Below, one piece after another: positions 35,901 to 44,427 of a stretch of DNA of 64,000 nucleotides; position 1 is the stretch's first letter; each line of letters begins with the position of its first letter. Source of the DNA: Chitinophagaceae bacterium UBA4411. GTDB lineage: Bacteria; Bacteroidota; Bacteroidia; Chitinophagales; Chitinophagaceae. The position numbers were made by a program, and so were the translations under genes. The stretch covers positions 248,001 through 312,000 of the forward strand of contig DGQP01000009.1 in NCBI GenBank assembly GCA_002400415.1, given 5' to 3'. The notes under the pieces are model-generated. The model saw only the letters and a list, made by a program, of their open reading frames with translations. It was not told the DNA's origin and searched no databases.

Positions 35901-36293
35901 AAAGATTACAAAGAACTGAAAGCGGAGGTACTGGGCTCCTGCTGTTTCCTGAATGATGGGAAGGGCAATTTTACCAAAATAGAATTACCGGAAGAATTGC
36001 AACTGGCCCCGTTGTTCTCATTCACACAAGTGCCCTTTGCCGGGGCTAACAGCTTTTTGGCAGGAGGTAATTTTTATGGCGTTATTCCTTATGAAGGACG
36101 TTATGATGCACAAACACCTGTGTTTTTCTCCTTTGATAATAAAGCTAATCGTTTTGTCATCAGTGCTGATATGCCGGCGGTAAATGGCGAAGTAAGAGAT
36201 ATTAAAACAGTTACCTACCCGGATGGAAGTTCGGGGATCATTATCGCAAGAAATAATGAACGGCTGTTATTTTATACAACGACAAAAAAATAA
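32985..36293 (+). CDS. FG-GAP/VCBS repeat lipoprotein with ASPIC/UnbV domain
   Basis: The 1102-residue protein has a lipoprotein signal (lipobox HTGC). It carries many FG-GAP/VCBS repeats with calcium-binding D-x-N-x-D-G-x-x-D loops, for example DINNDGLPDIYF near residue 70, DFDRDGDLDCY, DINNDGWDDIYI, DFDNDGHKDLFI, DVNKDGLEDFYV and DVNGDGFTDILA. These form two or more beta-propellers. Between the two sets of repeats, near residues 528-600, lies the ASPIC/UnbV domain (KFGIGAKAYLFQKGKLQYQQLMLTRGF). Similar proteins are common beside SusCD pairs in Bacteroidota and may be surface-exposed adhesins or glycan-binding proteins; no enzymatic role is shown. It has its own upstream region after a terminator. 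Confidence 0.9.
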   Translation: MFKRRSLFRVAVLSILSGIILFHTGCKNKQTLFVSLPSSSTNISFSNTLEKKKLFSILYYLYYYNGGGVATGDINNDGLPDIYFTANSKGGNKLYLNKGDFKFEDITAKARVAGSADWCTGVSMADVNGDGLLDIYVSAVSGKYGLKGHNELFINNGDNTFKESSEQYGLAFTGFTTQTAFFDFDRDGDLDCYVLNQSHHPHSNIIDTVNRANYDALSGDVLYRNDVASTGKFTDISKQAGIYQSNLGYGLGIAVADINNDGWDDIYIGNDFHENDYYYINNGNGTVTESGAKHFRHYSRFSMGNDVADYNNDGQLDLITLDMLPPDEKTLKTYGSDENPDVYKVKLGINGYQNQYSKNCLQRNNGNGVSFSETSLLSGVSATDWSWAPLFADFDNDGHKDLFISSGIVKRPVDLDYVRFVSDLQVKKGLNQSDKYDDVAIDNMPDGSSHPFLFKNEGGLQFKDVSTDWGTGGLKGYFNGSSYADLDNDGNVDLVINCINAPAVVLKNNAPKKNHLAVSFKGDDLNKFGIGAKAYLFQKGKLQYQQLMLTRGFESSCEARLHFGLDTATMADSMLIVWPDQRYQVLKNLPANKQLEVKQADATGVFTYNMFFRDPQQLLQDVTAEKGTGWRHTENDFLDFNVQYLIPHQLSTRGPKLAKADVNKDGLEDFYVCGASGQPGELMLQTKDGKFVSSPLTYVNRMKATEETDAVFLDANNDGFPDLFVVSGGNEFPDEVPLLNDNLYINDGQGHLVQSQGSIPKLLKNKSCVSVADIDNDGDTDIFIGVLADATKYGYEQSSYLLLNDGKGVFKTADTAVIGLKDIGMVTTSAFADVNKDGWMDLIVTGEWMPLKIFINNKGKFTAKDIEGSTGLWQAVTTADVNGDGFTDILAGNWGHNTKLYAGKNGPLKLYVKDFDKNGSVEQVMAYTIDGKEYPFLAKDELERPLPVLKKAYLKYSDVAGKTVQYMLYDLFKDYKELKAEVLGSCCFLNDGKGNFTKIELPEELQLAPLFSFTQVPFAGANSFLAGGNFYGVIPYEGRYDAQTPVFFSFDNKANRFVISADMPAVNGEVRDIKTVTYPDGSSGIIIARNNERLLFYTTTKK

Positions 36294-36352
36294 TCATGAT
36301 ACAGCTGTCTTGTAACAAATGACAATAAGGCGGCAGATAATAAACTAAGTAT

Positions 36353-37789
36353 ATGCTGAATAAACAATTCATTGCGCCCCTGCTTTTCTGTTTCACCACA
36401 ATTTGCTGTGTTTGCACCAAAAAGAATAATGATGGAGGCGGGGGAACTACTCCTGCCGCTACCACAAAAGCGGATTTCTGGCTTACCAAAGGTGACAGGA
36501 GTGCCTTGCTGGCTAAACAAAGCGGCACACTTTCTTTTGAAACTGTTAATAATGCCATGCCCACGATTGATATTGATTCGGCGACCTCGCTGCAATCGGT
36601 CGATGGATTTGGTTTTTCGCTTACAGGTGGCAGCGCCACACTCATCAATAGTATGGGTGCTGCGGAAAAAAACAGCTTACTAAATGAGTTATTTGGAAAT
36701 ACCGGCAATGCAATTGGCATCAGTTACCTGCGGGTGAGTATTGGCGCTTCTGACCTGAGCGCTTCGGTGTTCAGTTATGATGATATGCCTGCCGGGCAAA
36801 CAGATCCGGCGCTGGCTAATTTCAGCCTTTCGCTGGATACGGTTGATGTAATCCCTGTATTAAAGCAAATTCTGCTGATCAACCCGAATATTAAAATCAT
36901 GGGTTCCCCCTGGAGCCCGCCCGTCTGGATGAAAGACAATGGCAGTTCAATTGGCGGAAGCCTGCAGCCACAATATTATAGTGTGTATGCCCAGTATTTT
37001 GTGAAATACATACAGGCGATGAAAGCAAAAGGAATTACGATTGATGCCATCACCGTGCAGAATGAACCGCAACATGGCGGCAATAACCCGAGTATGCTTA
37101 TGTCGGCCTTACAACAGGCTGATTTTATCAAGAATCATTTAGGACCTGCATTCCAGACAGCTGCTATTACCACCAAGATCGTGATCTGGGATCATAATTG
37201 CGATAATGCCAGCTATCCGATCACAATTTTAAATGACCCGGCTGCTAAACAGTATATTAATGGTTCAGCTTTTCATCTTTATAATGGGGATATCAGCGCT
37301 TTATCAACAGTACATAACCAGCATCCTGATAAAAATCTCTACTTCACAGAGCAATGGACAGGGGCTAACGGAAGTTTTGACGGAGATCTGAAATGGCATG
37401 TGAAGAATGTGATCATTGGCTCTATGCGTAACTGGAGCAAAGTGGCATTGGAATGGAACCTGGCCAATGACCCGGCTTACGGACCGCATACTCCCGGTGG
37501 TTGCACGGAATGCAAAGGAGCTCTAACAATAGCAGGTTCATCAGCCACAAAAAATGTAGGTTATTATATCGTGGCGCATGCTTCTAAGTTTGTACCGGCT
37601 GGTTCGGTAAGACTAAGCAGTACTATTCCCAGCGTATTTCATAATGTGGCATTCAGGACACCTGAGGGAAAGAAGGTGGTAATCGTGATGAATGATGCCA
37701 CAACGGCGGGAAGTTTCAATATCCGGTACATGGGCAAATCAATCACTACTTCCCTCGAAGCAGGTGCGGTAGGAACATATATTTGGTAG
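36353..37789 (+). CDS. GH30 family glycoside hydrolase, lipoprotein
   Basis: The 478-residue protein has a lipoprotein-type signal (Cys-rich ICCVC) and a GH30 catalytic barrel. Visible family motifs are VDGFGFSLTGGSA near residue 85, GSPWSPPVWMKDN, VQNEPQ with the acid/base at Glu238, and NLYFTEQWTG with the nucleophile at Glu333. A C-terminal beta-sandwich follows (VGYYIVAHASKFVPAGSVRLSS). GH30 enzymes include beta-1,6-glucanases, beta-glucosidases and glucosylceramidases; the exact subfamily cannot be fixed by eye. It is the first of five glucanase-like genes. A surface location as a lipoprotein fits an initial attack on a polysaccharide. Confidence 0.92.
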   Translation: MLNKQFIAPLLFCFTTICCVCTKKNNDGGGGTTPAATTKADFWLTKGDRSALLAKQSGTLSFETVNNAMPTIDIDSATSLQSVDGFGFSLTGGSATLINSMGAAEKNSLLNELFGNTGNAIGISYLRVSIGASDLSASVFSYDDMPAGQTDPALANFSLSLDTVDVIPVLKQILLINPNIKIMGSPWSPPVWMKDNGSSIGGSLQPQYYSVYAQYFVKYIQAMKAKGITIDAITVQNEPQHGGNNPSMLMSALQQADFIKNHLGPAFQTAAITTKIVIWDHNCDNASYPITILNDPAAKQYINGSAFHLYNGDISALSTVHNQHPDKNLYFTEQWTGANGSFDGDLKWHVKNVIIGSMRNWSKVALEWNLANDPAYGPHTPGGCTECKGALTIAGSSATKNVGYYIVAHASKFVPAGSVRLSSTIPSVFHNVAFRTPEGKKVVIVMNDATTAGSFNIRYMGKSITTSLEAGAVGTYIW

Positions 37790-37809
37790 AATCGTTTAAA
37801 AAATAACAG

Positions 37810-39273
37810 ATGAAAAAAATGATGCTTATCGCAGGTTTACTGGGATTGTTTTCCTGCGCCGAAAAAAAAGAAAAGGAAACAACAACTGCAGCTCCTGGTT
37901 TTTCCACGGAGGGTAAGCAAGTGGTTGTTTATACCACAGCCGACAGCACTGATCTCCGCCTGTCGCTAACGGATACGCTTGTTTTTAAAGATATGGTCCA
38001 GCCTAAAGAGACAGAAATTTGCGTGTTTGTTGATCCGTCAAAAACATTTCAAACTTATTTCGGAACAGGCGCAGCATTGACCGATGCGGCTGCTGAAACC
38101 TTTTATAAACTGCCTAAAGAGAAACAGCAGGAAGTATTACAGGCTTTCTTTGATAAAGAAAAAGGTATCGGTTATACAGTTGCCCGTACCAATATTAATA
38201 GCTGTGATTTCAGCAGCGATATGTACACCTATGTAGCCGAGAACGATAAAGAACTAAAGACCTTTACTATTGAACACGACAGGAAATATAAGATACCGTT
38301 TATTAAAGAAGCAATGAAAGCCGCCGGGGGCAAACTGAATTTGTTTGCCAGCCCCTGGAGCCCGCCCGCCTGGATGAAGGATAATAATGACATGCTGCAT
38401 GGCGGAAAACTGAAACCTGATTTCTACAGCAGTTGGGCAATGTACTATACCAAATTCATTAAAGAATATGAAAAGGAAGGAGTCCCGGTATGGGGTATCA
38501 GCGTACAGAATGAACCAATGGCAACACAGAAATGGGAAAGCTGTTTGTATACAGCGGAAGAAGAAAGAGATTTCCTCAAGAATCATCTCGGACCTACAAT
38601 GGAAAAAGAAGGATTGAAGGAAAAGAAGATCATTGTCTGGGATCATAACCGCGACCTGATCTACCAGCGGGCACAAACCTATTTCAATGACCCTGAAGCG
38701 GCAAAGTACGCCTGGGGTATCGGTTTTCACTGGTATGAAGACTGGAGTGGCGGAACTCCTATGTATGAGAACTTAAAAAGAGTACATGAGGCATTCCCTG
38801 ATAAAAATATATTTTTTACGGAGGGTTGTGCAGAAAGTTTTAATGCCAGCCGCTATAATGCCTGGGTACTTGGTGAAGAGTATGGACGCAGCATGATCAA
38901 TGATTATAATAATGGGATGGTTGGGTTTACAGACTGGAATATTATCCTCGATGAAACGGGGGGGCCTAATCATGTACAGAATTTTTGTTTTGCGCCTGTG
39001 CATGGTGATACGAAAACCGGTCAGTTGATTTATACCAATGCGTATTATTATATCGGGCATTTTTCCAAATTCATTCAGCCCGGTGCCAAACGTATTAGTG
39101 CTGCTGCCAGTCGCAGCCAGCTGCTCACAACGGCGTTCCGTAATGAAGACGGGAAAACAGTGGTGATCGTAATGAACCAGGGTAATCAGTCATTTCCTTA
39201 TTATTTATGGATTAACGGTAAAGCGGCTGAAGTGAAAGCAAGACCACATTCTATAGCGACATTAATATTCTGA
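37810..39273 (+). CDS. Second GH30 family glycoside hydrolase, lipoprotein
   Basis: The 487-residue protein has a lipobox (LFSC) followed by a charged Lys/Glu tether. The catalytic domain has GTGAALTDAAAETFYKLP, ASPWSPPAWMKDN, VQNEPMATQKWESC with the acid/base at Glu235, and NIFFTEGCAE with the nucleophile at Glu338. The sequence resembles the glucosylceramidase-like branch of GH30 more than the neighbour at 36353 does, so the two are not recent duplicates and probably cut different linkages. It starts 20 bp after the first GH30 gene and ends 4 bp before the next start, so they are cotranscribed. Confidence 0.92.
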   Translation: MKKMMLIAGLLGLFSCAEKKEKETTTAAPGFSTEGKQVVVYTTADSTDLRLSLTDTLVFKDMVQPKETEICVFVDPSKTFQTYFGTGAALTDAAAETFYKLPKEKQQEVLQAFFDKEKGIGYTVARTNINSCDFSSDMYTYVAENDKELKTFTIEHDRKYKIPFIKEAMKAAGGKLNLFASPWSPPAWMKDNNDMLHGGKLKPDFYSSWAMYYTKFIKEYEKEGVPVWGISVQNEPMATQKWESCLYTAEEERDFLKNHLGPTMEKEGLKEKKIIVWDHNRDLIYQRAQTYFNDPEAAKYAWGIGFHWYEDWSGGTPMYENLKRVHEAFPDKNIFFTEGCAESFNASRYNAWVLGEEYGRSMINDYNNGMVGFTDWNIILDETGGPNHVQNFCFAPVHGDTKTGQLIYTNAYYYIGHFSKFIQPGAKRISAAASRSQLLTTAFRNEDGKTVVIVMNQGNQSFPYYLWINGKAAEVKARPHSIATLIF

Positions 39274-39277
39274 TCAC

Positions 39278-40987
39278 ATGCCTGTTCACAATAATAGAAA
39301 TTTCATATGTAACAAGCGGGTACTACTTATGTATCCGCTTGCTGCGCTTTTGCTCTTTGCCTGTGGTAATAAGGAAAACCCTGCCCCGCCCCCACCTGTT
39401 GTTGTAAAAAACCCGGTATTGAGTACTGCCACGGTAAATGATATTTCATTGGATAATCTTGTATATGATGTGAACCTGCAACCTGCAGTGAAGATCAATT
39501 TCACGGAACCGCTGAAGCAAAGTACTGTAGCAGCTGCTGTGACGATGGCCGATATGAATGGAGTGGCTGTAGCTGTCAGTACCACACTTCAGAATGATGA
39601 TAAAACAATTCTTATTCAGCCCTCAGCAGCGCTTGGGTACCTGAGAAAATACTCAGTACGGGTAGGTAACTCCCTGATGTCATCTTCAGGCGGCAGGCTG
39701 CAATCAGATATCAGTAAGAGTTTCGTTACACGGCTTGATTCCTCCCGGAAATTTCCTGCGATTACTGATAATGCCCTGCTGGACCTGGTGCAGCAGCAAA
39801 CGTTTAAATATTTCTGGGATTTTGGTCACCCGGTCAGCGGCCTGGCAAGAGAACGGAATACATCCGGGGACATTGTTACCAGCGGAGGATCCGGTTTTGG
39901 TATCATGGCCATACCTGTTGCCATCAACAGGAACTTTATTACAAGAGCCCAGGGTTTGGCAAGAATGCAGACTATTGTTGCCTTCTTAAAGAACACTGCA
40001 GTAAAAGTGAAAGGGGCATTCCCGCACTGGCTCAATGGAAGCACCGGCGCAATTGTTCCTTTCAGCGCCAATGATAACGGGGCTGACTTGGTGGAAACAT
40101 CTTACCTGATGATGGGTTTATTAACAGCAAGACAATATTTCAATGGAGCAGATGCGGCAGAAACAACTCTTCGTGCTGATATCAATACTTTATACAATAA
40201 TGTAGAATGGGATTGGTTTCGTCAGGGAAGTCAGAATGTATTGTACTGGCATTACAGTCCTGACCGGGGATGGGTAATGAACTTACCCATTAAAGGATGG
40301 AATGAATGCCTGATTACCTATGTACTGGCCGCTGCTTCCACAACACATGGTATCCCTGCTTCCGTATACACTAACGGTTGGGCAGGTAATGGTAGTACGA
40401 ATGGCTTTATTAACGGTAATACTTATTACACCTATCAGCTGCCGCTTGGAACAGCATTTGGCGGCCCGCTGTTCTTTGCGCATTACTCATTTATGGGAAT
40501 TAATCCGAATGGGTTAACGGATGCATATGCTAATTACGAAGTGCAAACCAGGAATCATTCACTGATCAATTATAAACATGCGATTGCCAATCCCCGTTCA
40601 TGGTATGGGTATAGTGATTCGGTTTGGGGTTTAACAGCCAGTGATATTTCAGGAGGTTACACGGCCAGTTCACCCACGAATGATGTTGGGGTGATTGCGC
40701 CTACAGCAGCCATTTCATCCATGCCATACACTCCTGCAGAATCAATGAAAGCATTGAAATTCTTTTATTATGTGCTGGGCGATAAGATATGGAAGGACTA
40801 TGGATTTGTGGATGCATTCTCACTGAAAGACCAGTGGTTTGCCGGTTCATTTTTGGCGATAGACCAGGGGCCGGTGGTAGTGATGATCGAGAATTACAGG
40901 ACAGGCCTGTTATGGAACTTGTTTACAAGTTGCCCAGAAGTAAAAACAGGCATGTTATCACTTGGGTTCAGCGCCCCCTATTTATAA
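39278..40987 (+). CDS. GH144-type glucanase with N-terminal Ig-like domain
   Basis: The 569-residue protein starts with an N-terminal head, a lipobox (LLFAC), and a Big_5/SbsA-like Ig domain at about 45-150. The catalytic alpha/alpha-barrel follows (about 165-569). Its motifs are shared with the proteins at 41003 and 44428: QTFKYFWDFGHPVSGLARERN, GSGFGIMAIPVAINR, GADLVETSYLMMGLLTARQYF, LYWHYSPDRGW, FVDAFS and AIDQGPVVVMIENYRTGLLWN. The family (PF10091, glycoamylase-like; GH144) includes the endo-beta-1,2-glucanase of Chitinophaga pinensis. It is thus expected to cut beta-1,2-glucan. The start codon might be the later ATG (MYPLAALLLFACG) at 39329, which gives a simpler signal. Confidence 0.9.
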   Translation: MPVHNNRNFICNKRVLLMYPLAALLLFACGNKENPAPPPPVVVKNPVLSTATVNDISLDNLVYDVNLQPAVKINFTEPLKQSTVAAAVTMADMNGVAVAVSTTLQNDDKTILIQPSAALGYLRKYSVRVGNSLMSSSGGRLQSDISKSFVTRLDSSRKFPAITDNALLDLVQQQTFKYFWDFGHPVSGLARERNTSGDIVTSGGSGFGIMAIPVAINRNFITRAQGLARMQTIVAFLKNTAVKVKGAFPHWLNGSTGAIVPFSANDNGADLVETSYLMMGLLTARQYFNGADAAETTLRADINTLYNNVEWDWFRQGSQNVLYWHYSPDRGWVMNLPIKGWNECLITYVLAAASTTHGIPASVYTNGWAGNGSTNGFINGNTYYTYQLPLGTAFGGPLFFAHYSFMGINPNGLTDAYANYEVQTRNHSLINYKHAIANPRSWYGYSDSVWGLTASDISGGYTASSPTNDVGVIAPTAAISSMPYTPAESMKALKFFYYVLGDKIWKDYGFVDAFSLKDQWFAGSFLAIDQGPVVVMIENYRTGLLWNLFTSCPEVKTGMLSLGFSAPYL

Positions 40988-41002
40988 AAGACGATTTTAT
41001 TT

Positions 41003-42367
41003 ATGAAACGAATAATCAACAGCCTGCTTTTCCTGGCCCTTCTTTTTTCAGTAAGCACGGGTGCTCAAAAAAATAAGCAGGTACCTGCAGTATTTGACCC
41101 AACAGCAAGGCCTAAAAACCTGTCTGATTCTGCTCTGCTTGACCTTGTCCAAAAACAAACTTTTCGTTATTTCTGGGACTTTGCTCATCCTGTCAGCGGG
41201 CTGGCAAGGGAAAGAAGTAACAGCAATTTTGGATATGGGCAGGAAACGGTTACTACGGGTGGGACCGGCTTTGGTATCATGAGTGTGATTGTGGCAGCGG
41301 AAAGGAAATGGATCAGCAGGGATACTGCGGCAAAGTTTATGCTGAAGATGGTGAACTTCTTGCTGAAAGCAGAGAGCTATCATGGTGTGTTCCCGCATTG
41401 GATGGATGGAGCAACCGGTAAAACAATCCCTTTTAGCCGGAAAGATGATGGGGCCGACCTGGTGGAAAGTTCTTACTTATTCCAGGGTTTGCTTTGTGCC
41501 CGTCAATATTTTACTGGAGATAACTTGACAGAAAGAGAATTGCGCAACCGTATTAACTGGATGTGGCCGGATATTGAATGGAACTGGTTTACCCAGGGAC
41601 AGGAAGTATTATACTGGCACTGGAGTCCCAACAATGGCTGGGCCATGAATTTCCCGGTGCGGGGGTTTAATGAATGCCTGATTATGTATATCCTTGCGGC
41701 TTCTTCTCCCAATGAAAAATACCAGGTTTCCTCCGCTGTCTACCACCGTGGCTGGGCACAAAGTGATTTTTTTAAAAATGGAAAAGAATACTATGGTATC
41801 AGGCTGCCATTAGGATTTGACTACGGTGGCCCGCTCTTCTTTTCACAGTATTCTTTTCTAGGTTTGGATCCGAGAGGATTGAAAGACCGCTATGCTGATT
41901 ATTGGGAGCAAAACCTGAATCATACGCTGATCAACAGGGAACATTGTATACGTAATCCCAATAAGTTTAAAGGGTATGGCCAAAATTGCTGGGGCTTAAC
42001 CGCCAGCGATACCTACAACGGTTACGCGGCACATTCACCAACAGAAGATTTGGGCACAATAAGCCCTACTGCTGCATTGAGCGCCTTTCCGTATACACCC
42101 GAATATTCGATGAAAGCACTTAAACATTTCTATTTCGACCTTGGCGATAAGATATGGAGTGAATACGGTTTTGTGGATGCATTCAATGAAACAGAAAACT
42201 GGGTGGCACAATCACACCTGGCTATTGACCAGGGGCCAATTGTTGCTATGATTGAAAATTACAGGACAGGTTTGTTATGGAATTTATTTATGAGCTGCCC
42301 GGAAGTACAATCCGGATTGAAAAAACTAGGCTTTGAAAGCCCTGTGCTGAATGGAAAGACTAATTAA
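41003..42367 (+). CDS. GH144-type glucanase (single-domain)
   Basis: The 454-residue protein has a signal peptide ending near STGAQ and one GH144 catalytic domain. It carries FRYFWDFAHPVSGLARERSN, GGTGFGIMSVIVAAER, GADLVESSYLFQGLLCARQYF, VLYWHWSPNNGW, FNECLIMYILA and AIDQGPIVAMIENYRTG. It lacks the Ig domain of its upstream neighbour and is closer to it than either is to a non-GH144 enzyme. It starts 15 bp after the previous gene. A periplasmic location is likely, where it would shorten imported oligosaccharides. Confidence 0.92.
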   Translation: MKRIINSLLFLALLFSVSTGAQKNKQVPAVFDPTARPKNLSDSALLDLVQKQTFRYFWDFAHPVSGLARERSNSNFGYGQETVTTGGTGFGIMSVIVAAERKWISRDTAAKFMLKMVNFLLKAESYHGVFPHWMDGATGKTIPFSRKDDGADLVESSYLFQGLLCARQYFTGDNLTERELRNRINWMWPDIEWNWFTQGQEVLYWHWSPNNGWAMNFPVRGFNECLIMYILAASSPNEKYQVSSAVYHRGWAQSDFFKNGKEYYGIRLPLGFDYGGPLFFSQYSFLGLDPRGLKDRYADYWEQNLNHTLINREHCIRNPNKFKGYGQNCWGLTASDTYNGYAAHSPTEDLGTISPTAALSAFPYTPEYSMKALKHFYFDLGDKIWSEYGFVDAFNETENWVAQSHLAIDQGPIVAMIENYRTGLLWNLFMSCPEVQSGLKKLGFESPVLNGKTN

Positions 42368-42387
42368 CATAGTTCGTTAACCCGTTC

Positions 42388-44412
42388 ATGCTAATCAGGT
42401 TTTTTAAATATCACCTTTTGTTTACCACGGGTATGTTGTACCTGCAATATTCGGCTGCCCAGCAGGGCTTCGGAGCCCCGGTTCTTTTTCAACACTTTGG
42501 CTTAGGCACTGCTGACGGGAATACAGCAGGACCTGCACTGCCTCCAGGCCGTACAAGTTTCACATACAGCAATGAAGTTTGCCCGCCCCCCGGTAGTTAT
42601 AGCATTGTGAGGTGGGTGAACTCCGCAGTTTGTTTTAATGGCGAATGGATTGAGTTAGGCAGCGATTATACCAGTGATTATGATCCGGATATGTCATTGG
42701 GAAATATGATGCTGGTAAACCAGGCAGCCCATGATGACCCGCTGGTAGTATATATTGATACGGTTCGCGGGGCATTATGCCCCGGCACACTTTATTCCTT
42801 TTCTGCAGCTTTAATTAATGTTGATAAAGAGCTGCCGTGTAATTCTTTCGTAACATTCCCTGTATTTGCTTTTAATGTAGAAAATGAAAACGGGCAGGTT
42901 TTATTTACAGATACAACCAGGGGTGGTATAGGTTATGCGAGCGGGTTTATGGGATACAGATTTGGCCAGTTTGGTCTTAGGTTTACAATGCCGGCAGGTG
43001 TTGGGAGGCTGGTGGTGAGGATTGTTGTTTTACCATCCAGTGCCAACTGTGGAGAAGATTTTGCCATTGATGATATCAAAGTAAGCCCGGCCGGACCAAT
43101 AGTACAAATGGCGTTTGTAAATGAACCTGCCAGTACCATTGTAAAAAGTATCTGTTTCCAGGATAACAGAACCGTTACGTTAAGCGGGAATATGTCTGCT
43201 TTTTATATGACCCCGGCATTGCAATGGCAACAGAGCACAGATAATGGAGTAACCTGGACAGATATTCCCGGAGCAACCAGTAATGTTTACACAAGATCAT
43301 TTTCGGTGCCTGATACTTTCTTGTTCAGGCTAACCGGGGGAGAGGCTACTAATATCTCCAATCCTAATTGTCGTGTTATTTCTAATACCCGTAAGGTTGA
43401 GGTGGATGGAATTCCGGCCGATTTTGATGCAACAAATAACTCACCGGTTTGTGCCGGGCAGAATTTACAATTTAATGCCACGGGAGGGGCCAGTTATACC
43501 TGGACAGGGCCGAATGGATTTTTTGACAATATATCATTCCCGCATATTTCTTCTTCTTCTTTGTCGGATAGCGGAATGTATTACGTGCAGATCACCACAC
43601 TGGGAGGCTGTCGGGCAACAGACAGCACATATGTGACAATGATAGGAACTAATGTAGACGCATGGCCGGATACAGCAATATGTAAAGGTACAGCAGTACA
43701 ACTCAGGGCCAGTACCGGGATCAGTTATGAGTGGACACCGGCTACAGGTTTGTCATCAACTGTAACAGCCGGTCCAAAGGCGGCACCTGAGAAAACAACA
43801 GTGTACACGGTAAAAGTGTCAGATACTTTTGGTTGCAGTGATACTGCACATGTTGAAGTAAAGGTAAAGAACAATACACCTGTAAAGGCGATCATAGCAG
43901 CCACTGACTATTTGTGCCGGTCTTATGATTCTGCATCATTTACTGATAAAAGCCTGGGGCATATCGAAAACTGGTATTGGGATTTTGGAAATGGCCGGAC
44001 AAGTACAGCCAGTGAGCCGCCTGTCCAGTATTATATGATACCACTTAACCGGGATAATTTTATTGTAAAATTGTTAGTAAAGGATACGGTAGGTTGTACC
44101 GATTCCACTTACCACACGATGAAAGTGGCTGAAAACTGTTATATCGCGGTCCCATCGGCATTCACTCCCAATAATGACGGGAAGAATGATTTTCTCTATC
44201 CGCTGAATGCATACAAGGCTACCAATCTTACCTTCAGAATATTTAATCGTGTCGGGCAATTGGTATTTGAAACCAGGGACTGGACACGGAAATGGGATGG
44301 AAAAATGGGCGGTACAGAGCAGGCCGCCGGTGTATATGTATGGATGCTGGATTATACCGATGCCTCGAAAAAAAGAATATCGCTAAAAGGAACCACGGTA
44401 TTGATACGATAA
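42388..44412 (+). CDS. Large Ig/PKD protein with T9SS type B sorting domain
   Basis: The 674-residue protein has a signal-like N-terminus (ending near YSAAQ). The mature part contains a jelly-roll-like domain (about 25-240), then several Ig/PKD domains with the usual C-x-x-x-x-V-x-L-x-A-x-x-x-x-x-Y-x-W pattern (PVCAGQNLQFNATGGASYTW, AICKGTAVQLRASTGISYEW, YDSASFTDKSLGHIENWYWDFGNG). The C-terminus is a clear type B sorting (gliding-motility) domain: VPSAFTPNNDGKNDFLYP, FRIFNRVGQLVFET, GVYVWMLDYTD. It is exported by the type IX system and could be anchored to the surface. It sits between two GH144 genes, so it may help binding of the substrate. I see no catalytic motif. Confidence 0.85.
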   Translation: MLIRFFKYHLLFTTGMLYLQYSAAQQGFGAPVLFQHFGLGTADGNTAGPALPPGRTSFTYSNEVCPPPGSYSIVRWVNSAVCFNGEWIELGSDYTSDYDPDMSLGNMMLVNQAAHDDPLVVYIDTVRGALCPGTLYSFSAALINVDKELPCNSFVTFPVFAFNVENENGQVLFTDTTRGGIGYASGFMGYRFGQFGLRFTMPAGVGRLVVRIVVLPSSANCGEDFAIDDIKVSPAGPIVQMAFVNEPASTIVKSICFQDNRTVTLSGNMSAFYMTPALQWQQSTDNGVTWTDIPGATSNVYTRSFSVPDTFLFRLTGGEATNISNPNCRVISNTRKVEVDGIPADFDATNNSPVCAGQNLQFNATGGASYTWTGPNGFFDNISFPHISSSSLSDSGMYYVQITTLGGCRATDSTYVTMIGTNVDAWPDTAICKGTAVQLRASTGISYEWTPATGLSSTVTAGPKAAPEKTTVYTVKVSDTFGCSDTAHVEVKVKNNTPVKAIIAATDYLCRSYDSASFTDKSLGHIENWYWDFGNGRTSTASEPPVQYYMIPLNRDNFIVKLLVKDTVGCTDSTYHTMKVAENCYIAVPSAFTPNNDGKNDFLYPLNAYKATNLTFRIFNRVGQLVFETRDWTRKWDGKMGGTEQAAGVYVWMLDYTDASKKRISLKGTTVLIR

Positions 44413-44427
44413 CGAAATAATGATTTT

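Noticed and set aside
36241..36720. Minus-strand open frame of 159 codons at the start of the first GH30 gene
   Set aside because: It overlaps the GH30 signal peptide and domain start on the plus strand; no motif is seen.
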